A DNA stretch of 44,559 nucleotides from NCBI GenBank assembly GCA_013153955.1, contig JAADDM010000285.1:1-44559 (forward strand). Direction: 5' to 3'. A program made the position numbers and the translations under genes. How positions within the stretch are numbered: the first letter of the stretch is position 1; the number at the start of each line of letters is the position of its first letter. Source of the stretch: Gammaproteobacteria bacterium. Its GTDB lineage: Bacteria; Pseudomonadota; Gammaproteobacteria; Thiomicrospirales; Thiomicrospiraceae. Under the pieces are notes generated by a model that did not search any database, was not told the origin of the DNA, and saw nothing but the letters and a program-made list of their open reading frames with translations. This document shows positions 32,031 to 41,331 of this stretch, one piece after another.

Positions 32031-32579
32031 CTACTCCTGATTTGCAGGCGCGGGATTAAAGGTGACGGTGACTCGACCCTGTTCGCTCGAGGTACTTTGC
32101 GCTTGTAAGGTCTGTTTCTTAATATCATAGAACAGCTTAGGGCCTTTAATTTGGTGTTGTCCAGGCTGTTCAATCTGTGCATGACCGATGAGTAGCAGGG
32201 TGCGCTTAGCGGCATCGTACTCAATGGTGGTGGCTTGTCCCGTTAACCAGGCTTGTTCGATTTGGCTGAAGCGTTTAAAGCTGGCAAGGTGTTCGGTGTC
32301 TGCGCCGGTTGCTTTAACGTGTTTAAGTGTGCCATTGGGATGTTGGATAAAAATAACATCGCCTTTAAGGGTTAGGCTTCCCTGCGTAATCACCACATTG
32401 CCTTTATAGGTACTTTGGCCTTTTTTCTGGTGTGTTTCTAAGCTGTTTGCAGAGATATGCACAGGGTGTTCTGCATCAGGAAGCGCACCTTTGGTCGGCG
32501 TTGATTCTGCTTGAACAAGGGGGGCTGAAAAATATAAAAAACTGCATAAAAGGGTTAGGTAGGTGCGAGTGCTGCTCAT
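32031..32579 (-). CDS. lptA: LPS transport periplasmic protein LptA
   Basis: Periplasmic bridge protein carrying LPS between LptC and the outer-membrane LptDE. A signal peptide covers about residues 1-24, ending at VQA-ES. The OstA-like beta-jellyroll begins PVHISANSLETHQKKGQSTYKGNVVITQG, the family's characteristic opening. Length is 182 aa. It overlaps the lptC stop by 4 bases. Confidence 0.94.
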   Translation of the reverse strand: MSSTRTYLTLLCSFLYFSAPLVQAESTPTKGALPDAEHPVHISANSLETHQKKGQSTYKGNVVITQGSLTLKGDVIFIQHPNGTLKHVKATGADTEHLASFKRFSQIEQAWLTGQATTIEYDAAKRTLLLIGHAQIEQPGQHQIKGPKLFYDIKKQTLQAQSTSSEQGRVTVTFNPAPANQE

Positions 32580-33253
32580 GGGATATTATCCTGTTTGGGT
32601 TCTATGGCTTGCGTATCAACTTGCAGGTTAGTCTGTGTTTTGTCCTGAATGTTGTAAGGGGCTTTCTGTTCTGAATTTAGGTGATAAATGCCTTTTACAT
32701 CCGACAGGAAGTGTACTGTCCCTGTCTGCAGATTGGCATCTAAGCCTTTGGCTGTAGTGGTGCCTAAGGTCTGTTTAAGAGTGACTTTATCTTCACTATG
32801 CAGACGACCCTGCTTTGCATTATAGGTGATATGCTCGGTATGCAAAGTAGAATCTGAATCCCCCGATTTTTGCCCCTTTTGAGATGTGGACTGCTGAATC
32901 ACCACATGACCAGAGAGTTGGATGAGGTTTTCACCGACACTCTCTCCCTGATCACTGGTTATGACCGTTAAACCATCGTCCTGTGTCAGGCGAATGATGG
33001 GCTGGGAAAATTGACTGGTTTGGTCGGATTCACGGTATTTGAGTTCCGTGGTCTGAAGGGTCATTTGTTTATTGGGTTGTGTACGGTCAAACTGCCAACT
33101 GGTACTGTCTATAATTTTCCAGCTATAGGCTGGTAGTTGGGGTGTTTGACTCTCTGCTGTCTCTTGAAAAGTGTTTTGCGGGTTAATCAACCAGAGCGCA
33201 AGCAATGCCAGTATCAGAGCAAAAAGGGGGGTGCGTACTTTAGATAGGGTCAT
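32576..33253 (-). CDS. lptC: LPS export protein LptC
   Basis: Bitopic inner-membrane protein that accepts LPS from LptB2FG and hands it to LptA. There is one N-terminal transmembrane helix (LFALILALLALWLINPQ), then a periplasmic jellyroll domain. Motifs are weaker than in LptA, as usual for this divergent family, but position and topology are decisive. Length 225 aa is somewhat longer than the E. coli protein. It is followed by lptA with a 4-base overlap and preceded by kdsC. Confidence 0.88.
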   Translation of the reverse strand: MTLSKVRTPLFALILALLALWLINPQNTFQETAESQTPQLPAYSWKIIDSTSWQFDRTQPNKQMTLQTTELKYRESDQTSQFSQPIIRLTQDDGLTVITSDQGESVGENLIQLSGHVVIQQSTSQKGQKSGDSDSTLHTEHITYNAKQGRLHSEDKVTLKQTLGTTTAKGLDANLQTGTVHFLSDVKGIYHLNSEQKAPYNIQDKTQTNLQVDTQAIEPKQDNIP

Positions 33254-33280
33254 GGTTAGCCTAATAAACCCAGTTACGGA

Positions 33281-33823
33281 TTAATCTAAGTCTCTTAAAA
33301 AGAAGTCCATGTGCTGTTGCCACTTGTTTTGTGAGCGCAGGATTATTTCGCAGGTTTCGCGTACACATCCTTGTCCACCTTTATAAGGAGAGATGTAATC
33401 GACTCTTGATTTAACCTCTCCGTCGCCATCCGCAGGGGTAACGGCCAATCCAATTCTCATTAAAATAGGAAGGTCTAAAATATCGTCTCCGATATAAGCA
33501 ATTTCATCTAAAGCCAGTCCAAGTTCCTCGACAAGTTTAAGGAAGGTAGGCAATTTATCGGGTACGCCCTGATAAAGGTGTTTCACCTTTAAATCCGTCA
33601 TACGGTTGGTAACCAGTTGGGATTTACGCCCTGTGATAATGCCGATATCAATGCCACTCTTTTGAAGCAGAACCATGCCATGACCATCGCGTGTATTAAA
33701 CGCTTTGTGCTCTTGGCCATCATCGCTGTAGATCAGCATGTTATTGGTTAACACCCCATCGACATCTAAAATCAGTAGTTTGATTTTGTTCGCTTTGGCA
33801 GCGATATTTTCAGGGATGTTCAT
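33281..33823 (-). CDS. kdsC: 3-deoxy-D-manno-octulosonate 8-phosphate phosphatase KdsC
   Basis: HAD phosphatase that makes KDO for the LPS core. The nucleophile motif is LLILDVDGVLTN, and later blocks are IITGRKSQLVTNR and AYIGDDILDLPIL. I chose the ATG at 33823 (GGAG 5 bases upstream, 180 aa, MNIPENIAAKANKIK) over 33871, whose extra 16 residues are not family-like. kdsD, usually directly upstream, is not present; yrbG is the next gene. Confidence 0.94.
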   Translation of the reverse strand: MNIPENIAAKANKIKLLILDVDGVLTNNMLIYSDDGQEHKAFNTRDGHGMVLLQKSGIDIGIITGRKSQLVTNRMTDLKVKHLYQGVPDKLPTFLKLVEELGLALDEIAYIGDDILDLPILMRIGLAVTPADGDGEVKSRVDYISPYKGGQGCVRETCEIILRSQNKWQQHMDFFLRDLD

Positions 33824-33924
33824 GCGGTCTCCTAGCGGTAAGCTATGTTGAGCGAGGGAGTCGGCTGGCACTAAGTTAGAAGCGCTTCGTTAAAGTAGGC
33901 GCTAAAACTTAATAGAAGGATGTG

Positions 33925-34911
33925 CTAGCTGACGGTACGTAAATAGATTGTGACTAAATATGCCACAAATCCAAAGGTAAGTAAAAGCCCTTTAGGTCGA
34001 TTAATAACCGCTTGACCTTTAATGGGAATGGCCAATAGAAGCATTAACAGGGTGAATCCCAGCATGACTGGCATATCAATCCACAGGATTTCTGGGTCAA
34101 CAGCGGAAGGTGCAAGCAGCGCAGGGACGGCGAGTACGGCTAAAATATTGAATAGGTTTGAGCCAACAATGTTACCAATCATCAGGTCGGCTTCATTTTT
34201 ACGGGCTGCGGCGATGGCTGCTGCCAGCTCGGGTAAGCTGGTACCGATGGCAATAATGGTTAGGCCTATCACCACTTCAGGTACTTCAAAGGCGTGGGCG
34301 ATTTCGACCGCACCCCATACCATCATTTTGGCACTAATCATCAGAACGATTAAGCCGCCAATGAGGTAGATAATGCTTTTCTTCATACTTAAATCGGGTA
34401 GTTCTTCCAACTCTTGCTGTGTCTCTTGTGCCATCGGGTCATTTGGATCAAGTGATTTGTTGGCTTTAATCATCCAAACCATGACCAATACCAGTGCCAC
34501 GACAAGGATAATGCCGTCTGTAAAATCAAGCATTCCATCAATTACCAGTAAATAAGCACCAGCAGAGAGGGCAAGTAGTACAGGCAGTTCACGTTTTAAG
34601 ATAGAGGATTTGACTACGATGGGTGCCAGCAAGGCTGCAGCACCTAGGACGAGCGCAATATTGGCAATGTTTGAACCGACAGCATTACCCACTGCTAGGC
34701 CAGGGCTATTATCAAGTGCAGCTAAGGTGGCCACCACAATTTCAGGCATGGATGTTCCAAAGCCTAATACGACGACCCCAATGACAAGCGGGGATATTTT
34801 TAGGTGGGTAGAGATGCTGGCCGCACCATCAATAAAGATGTCAGAACTCCAAACTAAAAAAGCGAGCCCGATTAGCAGAAGAATGCTTGGAAGAAGTAGT
34901 GTCGTTGTCAT
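33925..34911 (-). CDS. yrbG: Sodium/calcium exchanger family protein YrbG
   Basis: A CaCA-family inner-membrane antiporter, 328 aa. It has about ten hydrophobic helices in two inverted halves. Each half carries the alpha-repeat: GFGTSMPEIVVATLAALDN with GNAVGSNIANI, and IIAIGTSLPELAAAIAAARKN with GNIVGSNLFNI. The acidic residues in both repeats are intact. It heads the yrbG-kdsC-lptC-lptA-lptB minus-strand run, with 101 bp before kdsC. Confidence 0.93.
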   Translation of the reverse strand: MTTTLLLPSILLLIGLAFLVWSSDIFIDGAASISTHLKISPLVIGVVVLGFGTSMPEIVVATLAALDNSPGLAVGNAVGSNIANIALVLGAAALLAPIVVKSSILKRELPVLLALSAGAYLLVIDGMLDFTDGIILVVALVLVMVWMIKANKSLDPNDPMAQETQQELEELPDLSMKKSIIYLIGGLIVLMISAKMMVWGAVEIAHAFEVPEVVIGLTIIAIGTSLPELAAAIAAARKNEADLMIGNIVGSNLFNILAVLAVPALLAPSAVDPEILWIDMPVMLGFTLLMLLLAIPIKGQAVINRPKGLLLTFGFVAYLVTIYLRTVS

Positions 34912-35239
34912 GTGACCATCTCATTGTGGATAAAATAAAATTTTGCGCAATTATATCTGAAAACAGACAGTAAATAAGCTTTGTTTATGGCCTTTGTGAG
35001 TTTTGCTAATGGCTGAGGGCGGGGAGAGGGGGAATAAAGCCTTAAATGGGCGCTTTTTTAGGTGTAATGTTAGAGCGCTAAGGATAGAATATTATCTAGT
35101 GATAATATGTTGGTAGTCGGCTTGGTAATAGGTTGCCATAATGCTAGGAGCTTGTTTTATAGCGTTCTTACGCTCCAGTGCTTGGTGTCGTGGAATGATT
35201 CAATCGTATTTTAATGTGATTTTAGAAAGGATAATCAGC

Positions 35240-35935
35240 TTGGAAAACTTACAAATAGGCGCATTTGGCTGGCAACATGATGCTTGGCTTGGTACATTTT
35301 ATCCAGAGGATTTGCCTGAAGATTGGCGTTTAGACTACTACAGTAATGCCTTTCGGACGCTGCTTGTTCCACAACAAACTTGGCAGGCCTGGGCGTTAGG
35401 CGGTGCGGAAGTATTGGAAGAGGTTCAAGATGCGGTGGAAGGGGATTTTTTCTTCTATTTGGCAATAGAGTCTGTTCAGGTTGATTCAGACTTAACGCTG
35501 GCTGTAAACCAAGTGATTGAAGGCCTGTCTGAGCGTGTAGCAGGCCTGGTTATCTTGTCAGAAGCCGCAGAGAGTCAGCAGGTTGTAAGCCAGATTGAGC
35601 GGTTATCAAACCGCGTTAACTTGCCATTGACCTTAGTGACGAAGCGAGTATCGACGGTGGGCGACCAAGCTGTTGTCTCGTTATCTACTTCAAAATGGCA
35701 ATGGACGCATGCGGAGACTTGTCTATCAGGCCAGCCTTTGGCTTATATTGAAAAATTAACGGCAGACGGCCGAGCACAAACGGCACTGCTGCAATCTTTC
35801 TACCAGAGTTTGCCTTTGAATAATTTAGGAGAGAAAGTGGGTGCGGCAGTGATTGTTGGCTCATCCGCTGGCGGTGATATTGATATGAAGCAGTTGGCTA
35901 ACTTTAAAGTGGTTTGCGAGTTTTTAGGTTATTAA
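35240..35935 (+). CDS. DUF72-like protein
   Basis: A 231-aa cytoplasmic protein. LQIGAFGWQHDAWLGTFYP followed by WRLDYYSNAFRTLLVP matches the opening of DUF72 TIM-barrel proteins (GTSGWxYxxWxGxFYP...YYAxxFxxVE), but later blocks are weak and the usual N-T-F-Y after the strand is missing. I prefer the TTG at 35240 (AAAGGA about 9 bases upstream). An ATG at 35141 in the same frame adds 33 residues of no family character. The function of DUF72 is not established. It lies before the mla operon with 190 bp between. Confidence 0.65.
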   Translation: MENLQIGAFGWQHDAWLGTFYPEDLPEDWRLDYYSNAFRTLLVPQQTWQAWALGGAEVLEEVQDAVEGDFFFYLAIESVQVDSDLTLAVNQVIEGLSERVAGLVILSEAAESQQVVSQIERLSNRVNLPLTLVTKRVSTVGDQAVVSLSTSKWQWTHAETCLSGQPLAYIEKLTADGRAQTALLQSFYQSLPLNNLGEKVGAAVIVGSSAGGDIDMKQLANFKVVCEFLGY

Positions 35936-36125
35936 ATAGCGATCAAGAGGTATGGTAGCTAAGCCAAGAATAAAGTAAAAAAAGCCAAGCCATAAAAGCT
36001 AAGTTGGCAAAGATAAAGTGATAAGCTTAAAGATTGAATTGACCTAGGTTTGAATTCATCTAATGAGTAACCGAAGGGATGAGTGGCGTGTTAAATCAAA
36101 TTAAGTGTGAAGCGGGTGTTGTTCG

Positions 36126-36971
36126 ATGGGCGTGAATACAGAGAAGCCTTTAATAGAGATTAAAAACCTGACGTTTTCTCGGGGGAATCGAAAAATATTC
36201 GATGATATTACGTTGTCGATTCCTAAGGGAAAGATTACCGCGATTATGGGGCCGAGTGGCAGTGGTAAGACGACTCTGCTAAAGCTTATTGCGGGTCAAT
36301 TAACACCTGATAGCGGTGAGATTTATGTTTTGGGTGAGAATGTGCACACGGTGTCTCGTAAGCGTATTTATCAACTGAGACGTAAAATGGGCATGCTTTT
36401 TCAAAGTGGTGCGCTGTTAACCGACTTAACGGTATTTGATAATGTCGCGTTTCCTTTAAGGGAGCACACAAAGTTACCTGAATCGGTTATTTCCGCACTG
36501 GTGTTGATGAAGTTGCAGGCGGTTGGCTTACGAGGCGCAAAGGCGCTGATGCCTGCAGAGTTATCAGGGGGCATGGCGCGTAGAGTGGCGTTAGCTCGTG
36601 GTATTGCACTTGATCCAGAAATGATTTTTTATGATGAACCTTTCGTGGGGCAAGACCCGATTACCATGGGGGTGTTAGTTGAACTCATACAGAAACTCAA
36701 CGACAGCCTAGGGCTTACGAGTGTGGTGGTGTCTCACGATGTAGATGAAGTGCTCTCTATTGCGGATTATGTCTGTGTTATCTCAGAAGGTAAGTTGATT
36801 GCAGAAGGGACAAAGGATCAAATTTTGCAAGAGTCAACGGGCTATGTAAATCAGTTTGTGAATGGATTAGCCGATGGACCTGTCCCATTCCACTTTCCAA
36901 GTGATTCTTACAAAGAGGACCTTGCAAAATTGTCAGGGATGACCGTAAATGATTCAAAAGGAAGCGTCTAA
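36126..36971 (+). CDS. mlaF: Phospholipid ABC transporter ATP-binding protein MlaF
   Basis: ATPase of the MlaFEDB inner-membrane complex, which moves phospholipids to or from MlaC to keep outer-membrane asymmetry. Walker A is GPSGSGKTT at about residues 43-51, signature LSGGMARRVALARGIAL, Walker B MIFYDEPFVGQDP, switch His in VVSHDVDE. Length is 281 aa with a C-terminal extension typical of MlaF. The stop overlaps the mlaE start by 1 base. Confidence 0.95.
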   Translation: MGVNTEKPLIEIKNLTFSRGNRKIFDDITLSIPKGKITAIMGPSGSGKTTLLKLIAGQLTPDSGEIYVLGENVHTVSRKRIYQLRRKMGMLFQSGALLTDLTVFDNVAFPLREHTKLPESVISALVLMKLQAVGLRGAKALMPAELSGGMARRVALARGIALDPEMIFYDEPFVGQDPITMGVLVELIQKLNDSLGLTSVVVSHDVDEVLSIADYVCVISEGKLIAEGTKDQILQESTGYVNQFVNGLADGPVPFHFPSDSYKEDLAKLSGMTVNDSKGSV

Positions 36972-37768
36972 TGGCGAATGCACGACAAAAAATACAGTCG
37001 CTATGCCAATCGACAGGTCAATCTAGTATTGAGCTGGTCGCAAATTTTGGTCGCGGTACGCTATTTATATTAGGGGTACTTTCTGCAACGCCTTCGGCAC
37101 TCCTGCGAGTTGATCTTCTGCTCAAGCAACTTTATGTTGCTGGTGTTCAATCTCTACCGATTATTTTGATGGCAGGCCTGTTTGTTGGGATGGTGTTGAG
37201 TTTGCAGGGGTATAACGTGCTAGTGGATTACAACTCGGAAGAAGCGGTTGGTACGATGACCGCGCTGTCTTTAGTGAGAGAGCTTGGGCCAGTGGTTGCA
37301 GCCTTGTTGTTTGCTGGACGAGCAGGGTCAGCATTGACGGCAGAAATTGGCTTGATGCGTTCAACCGAACAAATATCCGCTTTAGAGATGATGGCGATAG
37401 ATCCGTTAAAGTATATCTATGCCCCCCGTTTTTTGGCGGTCTTGATTAGCTTGCCGATGTTGACGCTGTTATTTACCGCGCTCGGTATTTTAGGCGGGTA
37501 TTTAATCTCTGTGGGATGGCTTGGAGTGGATGAAGGTGCTTTCTGGTCACAGATGCATAGCCATGTTGACTGGCATGATGATGTGATGAACGGCATTATT
37601 AAGTCCGTCGCTTTTGCCCTCTTAATTGCCGTTATTGCGTTATACCAAGGCTTTAATGCGATTCCAACCTCGGAAGGGGTCAGTGGGGCAACCACTCGAA
37701 CGGTCGTCCATGCTTCGTTAGGTGTGCTGGCGCTTGATTTTATGCTGACCACTTTAATGTTCAATTAA
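36971..37768 (+). CDS. mlaE: Phospholipid ABC transporter permease MlaE
   Basis: Permease of the Mla complex, 265 aa. It contains GLFVGMVLSLQGYNVL, VRELGPVVAALLFAGRAGSALTAEIGLMRSTEQISALEMMAIDP and PRFLAVLISLPMLTL, the MlaE family core with its coupling helix. About five hydrophobic segments are visible. It is translationally coupled to mlaF by the shared base, and mlaD follows after 73 bp. Confidence 0.95.
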   Translation: MANARQKIQSLCQSTGQSSIELVANFGRGTLFILGVLSATPSALLRVDLLLKQLYVAGVQSLPIILMAGLFVGMVLSLQGYNVLVDYNSEEAVGTMTALSLVRELGPVVAALLFAGRAGSALTAEIGLMRSTEQISALEMMAIDPLKYIYAPRFLAVLISLPMLTLLFTALGILGGYLISVGWLGVDEGAFWSQMHSHVDWHDDVMNGIIKSVAFALLIAVIALYQGFNAIPTSEGVSGATTRTVVHASLGVLALDFMLTTLMFN

Positions 37769-37841
37769 TACCGTATTCACGCCCATTAAACGGGCGAACT
37801 CTTAAAATTTAGATACTATTTATACAAGGCTTTGATTAAAA

Positions 37842-38306
37842 ATGAAAAGACAAACCAAAATTGAAATTGGAGTAGGCGCATTTGTATTAATCAGCTTACT
37901 CTCTTTAGCCGTACTGGCTTTTCAAGTGAGCAATTTCACGGGGTGGAAGGATCGACCTACTTATCAGGTCAGTGCCCTGTTTGATAATATTGGTGGGCTA
38001 AAAGTAAGAGCGCCGATTAAGTTAAGTGGTGTTGTTATTGGTCGAATTACCTCAATAGAGGTCGATCCGGCCTCTTTTAAAGCGCGCGTTTCAATGAAAA
38101 TAGATCAAGGCTTTAATGAACTGCCAATGGATACGTCAGCGTCTATTTTAACGTCGGGTCTGCTGGGGGATCAATACATTGGTTTAGAGCCTGGGGGCGA
38201 TGAAGAGGTGTTGATGAATGGTGATGAGATTGAGATGACCCAATCCGCGATTGTATTAGAAGAGTTGATTGGTCAGTTTTTAGTTAAATTTGGAGAGGGA
38301 GAGTAA
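37842..38306 (+). CDS. mlaD: Phospholipid transport substrate-binding protein MlaD
   Basis: Membrane-anchored MCE-domain protein that forms a hexameric ring over MlaE. It has an N-terminal anchor (IEIGVGAFVLISLLSLAVLAFQV). The MCE core reads ALFDNIGGLKVRAPIKLSGVVIGRI and SILTSGLLGDQYIGLEPGG. Length is 154 aa, normal. mlaC starts 2 bases after its stop. Confidence 0.95.
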   Translation: MKRQTKIEIGVGAFVLISLLSLAVLAFQVSNFTGWKDRPTYQVSALFDNIGGLKVRAPIKLSGVVIGRITSIEVDPASFKARVSMKIDQGFNELPMDTSASILTSGLLGDQYIGLEPGGDEEVLMNGDEIEMTQSAIVLEELIGQFLVKFGEGE

Positions 38307-38308
38307 CT

Positions 38309-38953
38309 ATGAATATATCGACACTTAAAACGGGTGTATTGGCCTTTATGCTGGCTGTCTCAGGTATGGCAAGCGCAATGGTTTCTCAAACAGAGCCTTC
38401 TGAAATGGTGCAGGCGTTATCAGAGGAGCTGATTGATGCTTTGAATAAAGATCGTGCTGAGCTTGAATCTAACCCTGCGAGTGTCAAGGTGTTTGCAAAT
38501 CGGTATGTGTTGCCTTACATTGATACCGCTAAAATGGCGCGTTATGTGATGGGACGGTATTGGCGAACGGCAACAGATGAGCAAAAATCTGCCTTTAGTC
38601 AGGCCTTTTCAGACACGCTGATTCGTTCCTACTCTAAGAGTTTACTTAAATTAAATATTGAATCGGTTAATACCAAGCCTGCAAAACCCGGCAAGCCGGG
38701 TCGAGTAACGATTGCTTCAGTGGTTGTACAGGCGGATGGTAATAAAACTGATGTGGTTTATCGCGCTTATTTCAATAAAAAAACTGAAAAGTGGATGCTT
38801 TATGATGTAGCGATTGAAGGCATTAGTATGTTGTTGAACTACCGTAAAGCGTACGGTTCAGATTTCGCTAAAAAAGGCTTGGATAAAGTGATTGAAGAGA
38901 TGAATGCTAAAAATCGTATATTTAACGAACGCTCAACTTCTGTAGAGGCATAA
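38309..38953 (+). CDS. mlaC: Phospholipid-binding periplasmic protein MlaC
   Basis: Soluble carrier that ferries phospholipid across the periplasm. The signal peptide (about residues 1-24, ending ASA-MV) is clear. The core contains YVLPYIDTAKMARYVMGRYWRTATDEQ and VYRAYFNKKTEKWMLYDVAIEGISMLLNYR, the Tol-Ttg2 family pattern. Length is 214 aa. It lies 2 bases after mlaD and 4 before mlaB. Confidence 0.95.
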   Translation: MNISTLKTGVLAFMLAVSGMASAMVSQTEPSEMVQALSEELIDALNKDRAELESNPASVKVFANRYVLPYIDTAKMARYVMGRYWRTATDEQKSAFSQAFSDTLIRSYSKSLLKLNIESVNTKPAKPGKPGRVTIASVVVQADGNKTDVVYRAYFNKKTEKWMLYDVAIEGISMLLNYRKAYGSDFAKKGLDKVIEEMNAKNRIFNERSTSVEA

Positions 38954-38957
38954 ATAG

Positions 38958-39254
38958 ATGTCCGTAAATCAAGGGTTTAATCAGAGATTTGACGTGGTTT
39001 CTGGCGTATTTACGCTGCCTGAAGTGATGACGTTGGAGTCTGTTTCAGGTGTGTTACAGCAAAAAGGTGCACTTAGCTTGGTGGTTAAATCGGTAGACTT
39101 TGCACACGTTAAACAAGCAGATAGCAGTGTGTTTGCAATGCTTTTGGTCTGGTCTGAAAATATTGACGGGCGGATTAATGTTTTAAATTTACCTGCTGAT
39201 ATGCAGTCTTTAGTCTCTCTTTATAACTTGGATTCAGTCTTGGCGCTCTCTTAG
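38958..39254 (+). CDS. mlaB: STAS-domain protein MlaB
   Basis: Small cytoplasmic regulator of the MlaFEDB ATPase. The 98-aa sequence has the STAS layout. GVFTLPEVMTLESVSGVL is the first strand-helix, VVKSVDFAHVKQADSSVFAMLLVW carries the conserved D-S pair, and INVLNLPADMQSLVSLYNLDSVL ends it. Divergent, but the operon position makes the call firm. Confidence 0.85.
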   Translation: MSVNQGFNQRFDVVSGVFTLPEVMTLESVSGVLQQKGALSLVVKSVDFAHVKQADSSVFAMLLVWSENIDGRINVLNLPADMQSLVSLYNLDSVLALS

Positions 39255-39324
39255 CGGTTAGCTAATCCAACCTCTTTGTCTCACTCACTCAATTAATCAC
39301 GTGAATTCACGTAAGGTTTGCAGT

Positions 39325-40248
39325 ATGTCATCCCCCTCAGCGGTACAGTTTCAACACGTTAAAAAACAATATGGTGAACTTGAGGCATTGAAAGGGATCT
39401 CTTTTGAGGTAGAAGAAGGGTCATTTTTTGGTCTTTTAGGGCCGAATGGGGCGGGTAAGTCAACGTTGATTAGTACCATGGCAGGATTGGTCACACCGAG
39501 CTCTGGTCAGGTGAAAGTACACGGTTTTGATGTCATTGATGATTATCGAGAGACACGTCGAATCTTAGGGTTAGTTCCCCAAGAGCTTATCTCAGACCCC
39601 TTTTTCTCCATTAGAGAACTGCTGGTTTTGCAGTCAGGCTACTTTGGGCTGAGAGGGGCGGTTCAATCGGCTTGGATAGATGAGTTATTAGAGCGATTGG
39701 CATTGGCAGATAAAGCCAATGAGAATACCAATGCGCTATCAGGGGGGATGAAGCGACGAGTATTGATTGCGATGGCATTAGTACATAAACCAAAAGTATT
39801 GGTGCTCGATGAACCCACTGCAGGGGTGGACGTTGATCTACGACGTACATTATGGGAGTTTACCAAAGAGTTACACCAACAAGGGCACACGATTATTCTA
39901 ACAACGCATTACCTTGAAGAGGCCGAAGGCTTGTGTGAAAAGGTCGCTATTATGCAAAAAGGCGAGGTGAAGGCGTTAGATACAACCGCAACTCTGCTTT
40001 CACGTCATAATTACCGCTATTTACGTGTTTCATTGTCAGAGCCTGCACAGAGCTTAATTAAGCCTTTGCAATCACGACTGGTGGAGAAAGAGCCAAATGG
40101 CCTAGTGTTTAAGCTAGAGAAAACAGCTTCGATGAGTGAGCTGCTGTCGTGGCTTCATGAAAGTCGGCTTAAAGTCACAGATGTGAGTAGTCGAGATGTC
40201 TCTTTGGAAGAAGTGTTTCTCGATTTAACGGGTGAGGGGAAGTCATAA
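39325..40248 (+). CDS. yadG: ABC-2 type exporter ATP-binding protein (YadG-like)
   Basis: ATPase of a two-gene exporter. Walker A is GPNGAGKS, signature ALSGGMKRRVLIAMAL, Walker B VLVLDEPTAGVDVDLRR, and switch His TTHYLEEAE. I chose the ATG at 39325 (AAGG upstream, MSSPSAVQFQHVKKQYGEL) over a GTG at 39301; this gives 307 aa. It overlaps the permease gene by 1 base. The substrate is unknown. This pair commonly sits between mla genes and murA in gammaproteobacteria. Confidence 0.88.
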   Translation: MSSPSAVQFQHVKKQYGELEALKGISFEVEEGSFFGLLGPNGAGKSTLISTMAGLVTPSSGQVKVHGFDVIDDYRETRRILGLVPQELISDPFFSIRELLVLQSGYFGLRGAVQSAWIDELLERLALADKANENTNALSGGMKRRVLIAMALVHKPKVLVLDEPTAGVDVDLRRTLWEFTKELHQQGHTIILTTHYLEEAEGLCEKVAIMQKGEVKALDTTATLLSRHNYRYLRVSLSEPAQSLIKPLQSRLVEKEPNGLVFKLEKTASMSELLSWLHESRLKVTDVSSRDVSLEEVFLDLTGEGKS

Positions 40249-41015
40249 TGAACAGCCGTTGGTTAGGGTGCTGGGCACTTTTTATTAAAGAAATTCGTCG
40301 ATTCTATTCGGTGGTTGTACAGACGGTGTTTGCCCCCGTGGTGGCAACCTTATTGTATCTATTGGTGTTTGGACAGGTCTTAGAGACCCAGATAGAGACC
40401 TATAGTGGATTAACGTATAGTCAGTTTTTAATTCCGGGTTTGGTGATGATGGCGATACTGCAAAATGCCTTTTCAAACACCTCATCTAGCCTGATTCAAT
40501 CAAAAATGCACGGGAACTTAACCTTTGTATTATTGAGCCCTATCTCCTCTTTTGAACTGTATATCGCATTTGTTGCGGCCGCGATTGTAAGAGGACTAGC
40601 GGTTGGTGTGGGTATTTTGGTTGTGGGAGTGCTAGGCTTCGATTTAACGTGGAATGCCCCCGGCTGGGTCTTGGTGTTTGCTGTATTAAGTGCAGCCATG
40701 ATGGGCGGACTCGGGATGATTGCAGGGATTCTCTCGGATAAATATGACCAATTAGCCGCCTTTCAAAACTTTATTATTATGCCGCTGACCTTTTTAAGTG
40801 GTGTGTTTTACTCCATTCACGCTCTGCCTGGTATGTGGCAGCAGGTCTCACAGTTCAATCCCTTTTTCTACATGGTGGATGGCTTTAGATATGGCTTCTT
40901 TGGGCAATCCGATGTATCTGTCTATTTGAGTCTTGCGGTGACGGTTTTCTTCTTGGTTATCATCTCTGCGATAAATCTGATTTTATTGCGTAAAGGCGTT
41001 AAAATACGCGAATAA
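40248..41015 (+). CDS. yadH: ABC-2 type exporter permease (YadH-like)
   Basis: A 255-aa membrane protein with six hydrophobic segments. LFIKEIRRFYSVVVQTVFAPVVATLLYLLVFG opens it, and the family signature appears in FQNFIIMPLTFLSGVFYSIHALPGMWQ followed by FNPFFYMVDGFRYGFFG. It pairs with the preceding ATPase through the 1-base overlap. What it exports cannot be told from the sequence. Confidence 0.88.
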   Translation: MNSRWLGCWALFIKEIRRFYSVVVQTVFAPVVATLLYLLVFGQVLETQIETYSGLTYSQFLIPGLVMMAILQNAFSNTSSSLIQSKMHGNLTFVLLSPISSFELYIAFVAAAIVRGLAVGVGILVVGVLGFDLTWNAPGWVLVFAVLSAAMMGGLGMIAGILSDKYDQLAAFQNFIIMPLTFLSGVFYSIHALPGMWQQVSQFNPFFYMVDGFRYGFFGQSDVSVYLSLAVTVFFLVIISAINLILLRKGVKIRE

Positions 41016-41034
41016 TTTTCAAGAGTAATATGAT

Positions 41035-41253
41035 ATGTCGCCTGAAACGATAATAGAGATGATACAAAAGACCATTCCTGATTCGGTTGTTGAGATGAAT
41101 GGCGAAGAGTGTACAACCGCCATTATTGTCACCAGCCCAGCATTTGAAGGGAAATCGCCTATTCAACGCCATCGAATGGTGAATGATATTTTTAAAGCGC
41201 AGTTTGCCAGTGGCGAATTGCATGCACTCTCAATCAAAACTAAAGTGGCATAA
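41035..41253 (+). CDS. ibaG: BolA-family protein IbaG
   Basis: A 72-aa BolA-like protein, expected to bind monothiol glutaredoxin and an Fe-S cluster. The class pattern FEGKSPIQRHRMVNDIFKAQFASGELHALSIKT is clear, with His in ELHALSIKT conserved. Position immediately before murA is diagnostic of IbaG (YrbA) rather than BolA. It lies 19 bp after the permease gene. Confidence 0.92.
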   Translation: MSPETIIEMIQKTIPDSVVEMNGEECTTAIIVTSPAFEGKSPIQRHRMVNDIFKAQFASGELHALSIKTKVA

Positions 41254-41331
41254 CTTTAGCGTTGATTGGTTAAGAATTAAGGGACGACTCTTCGTCACTC
41301 TCATGGATTTTCAAAAGTAAAAGCAGCCATT

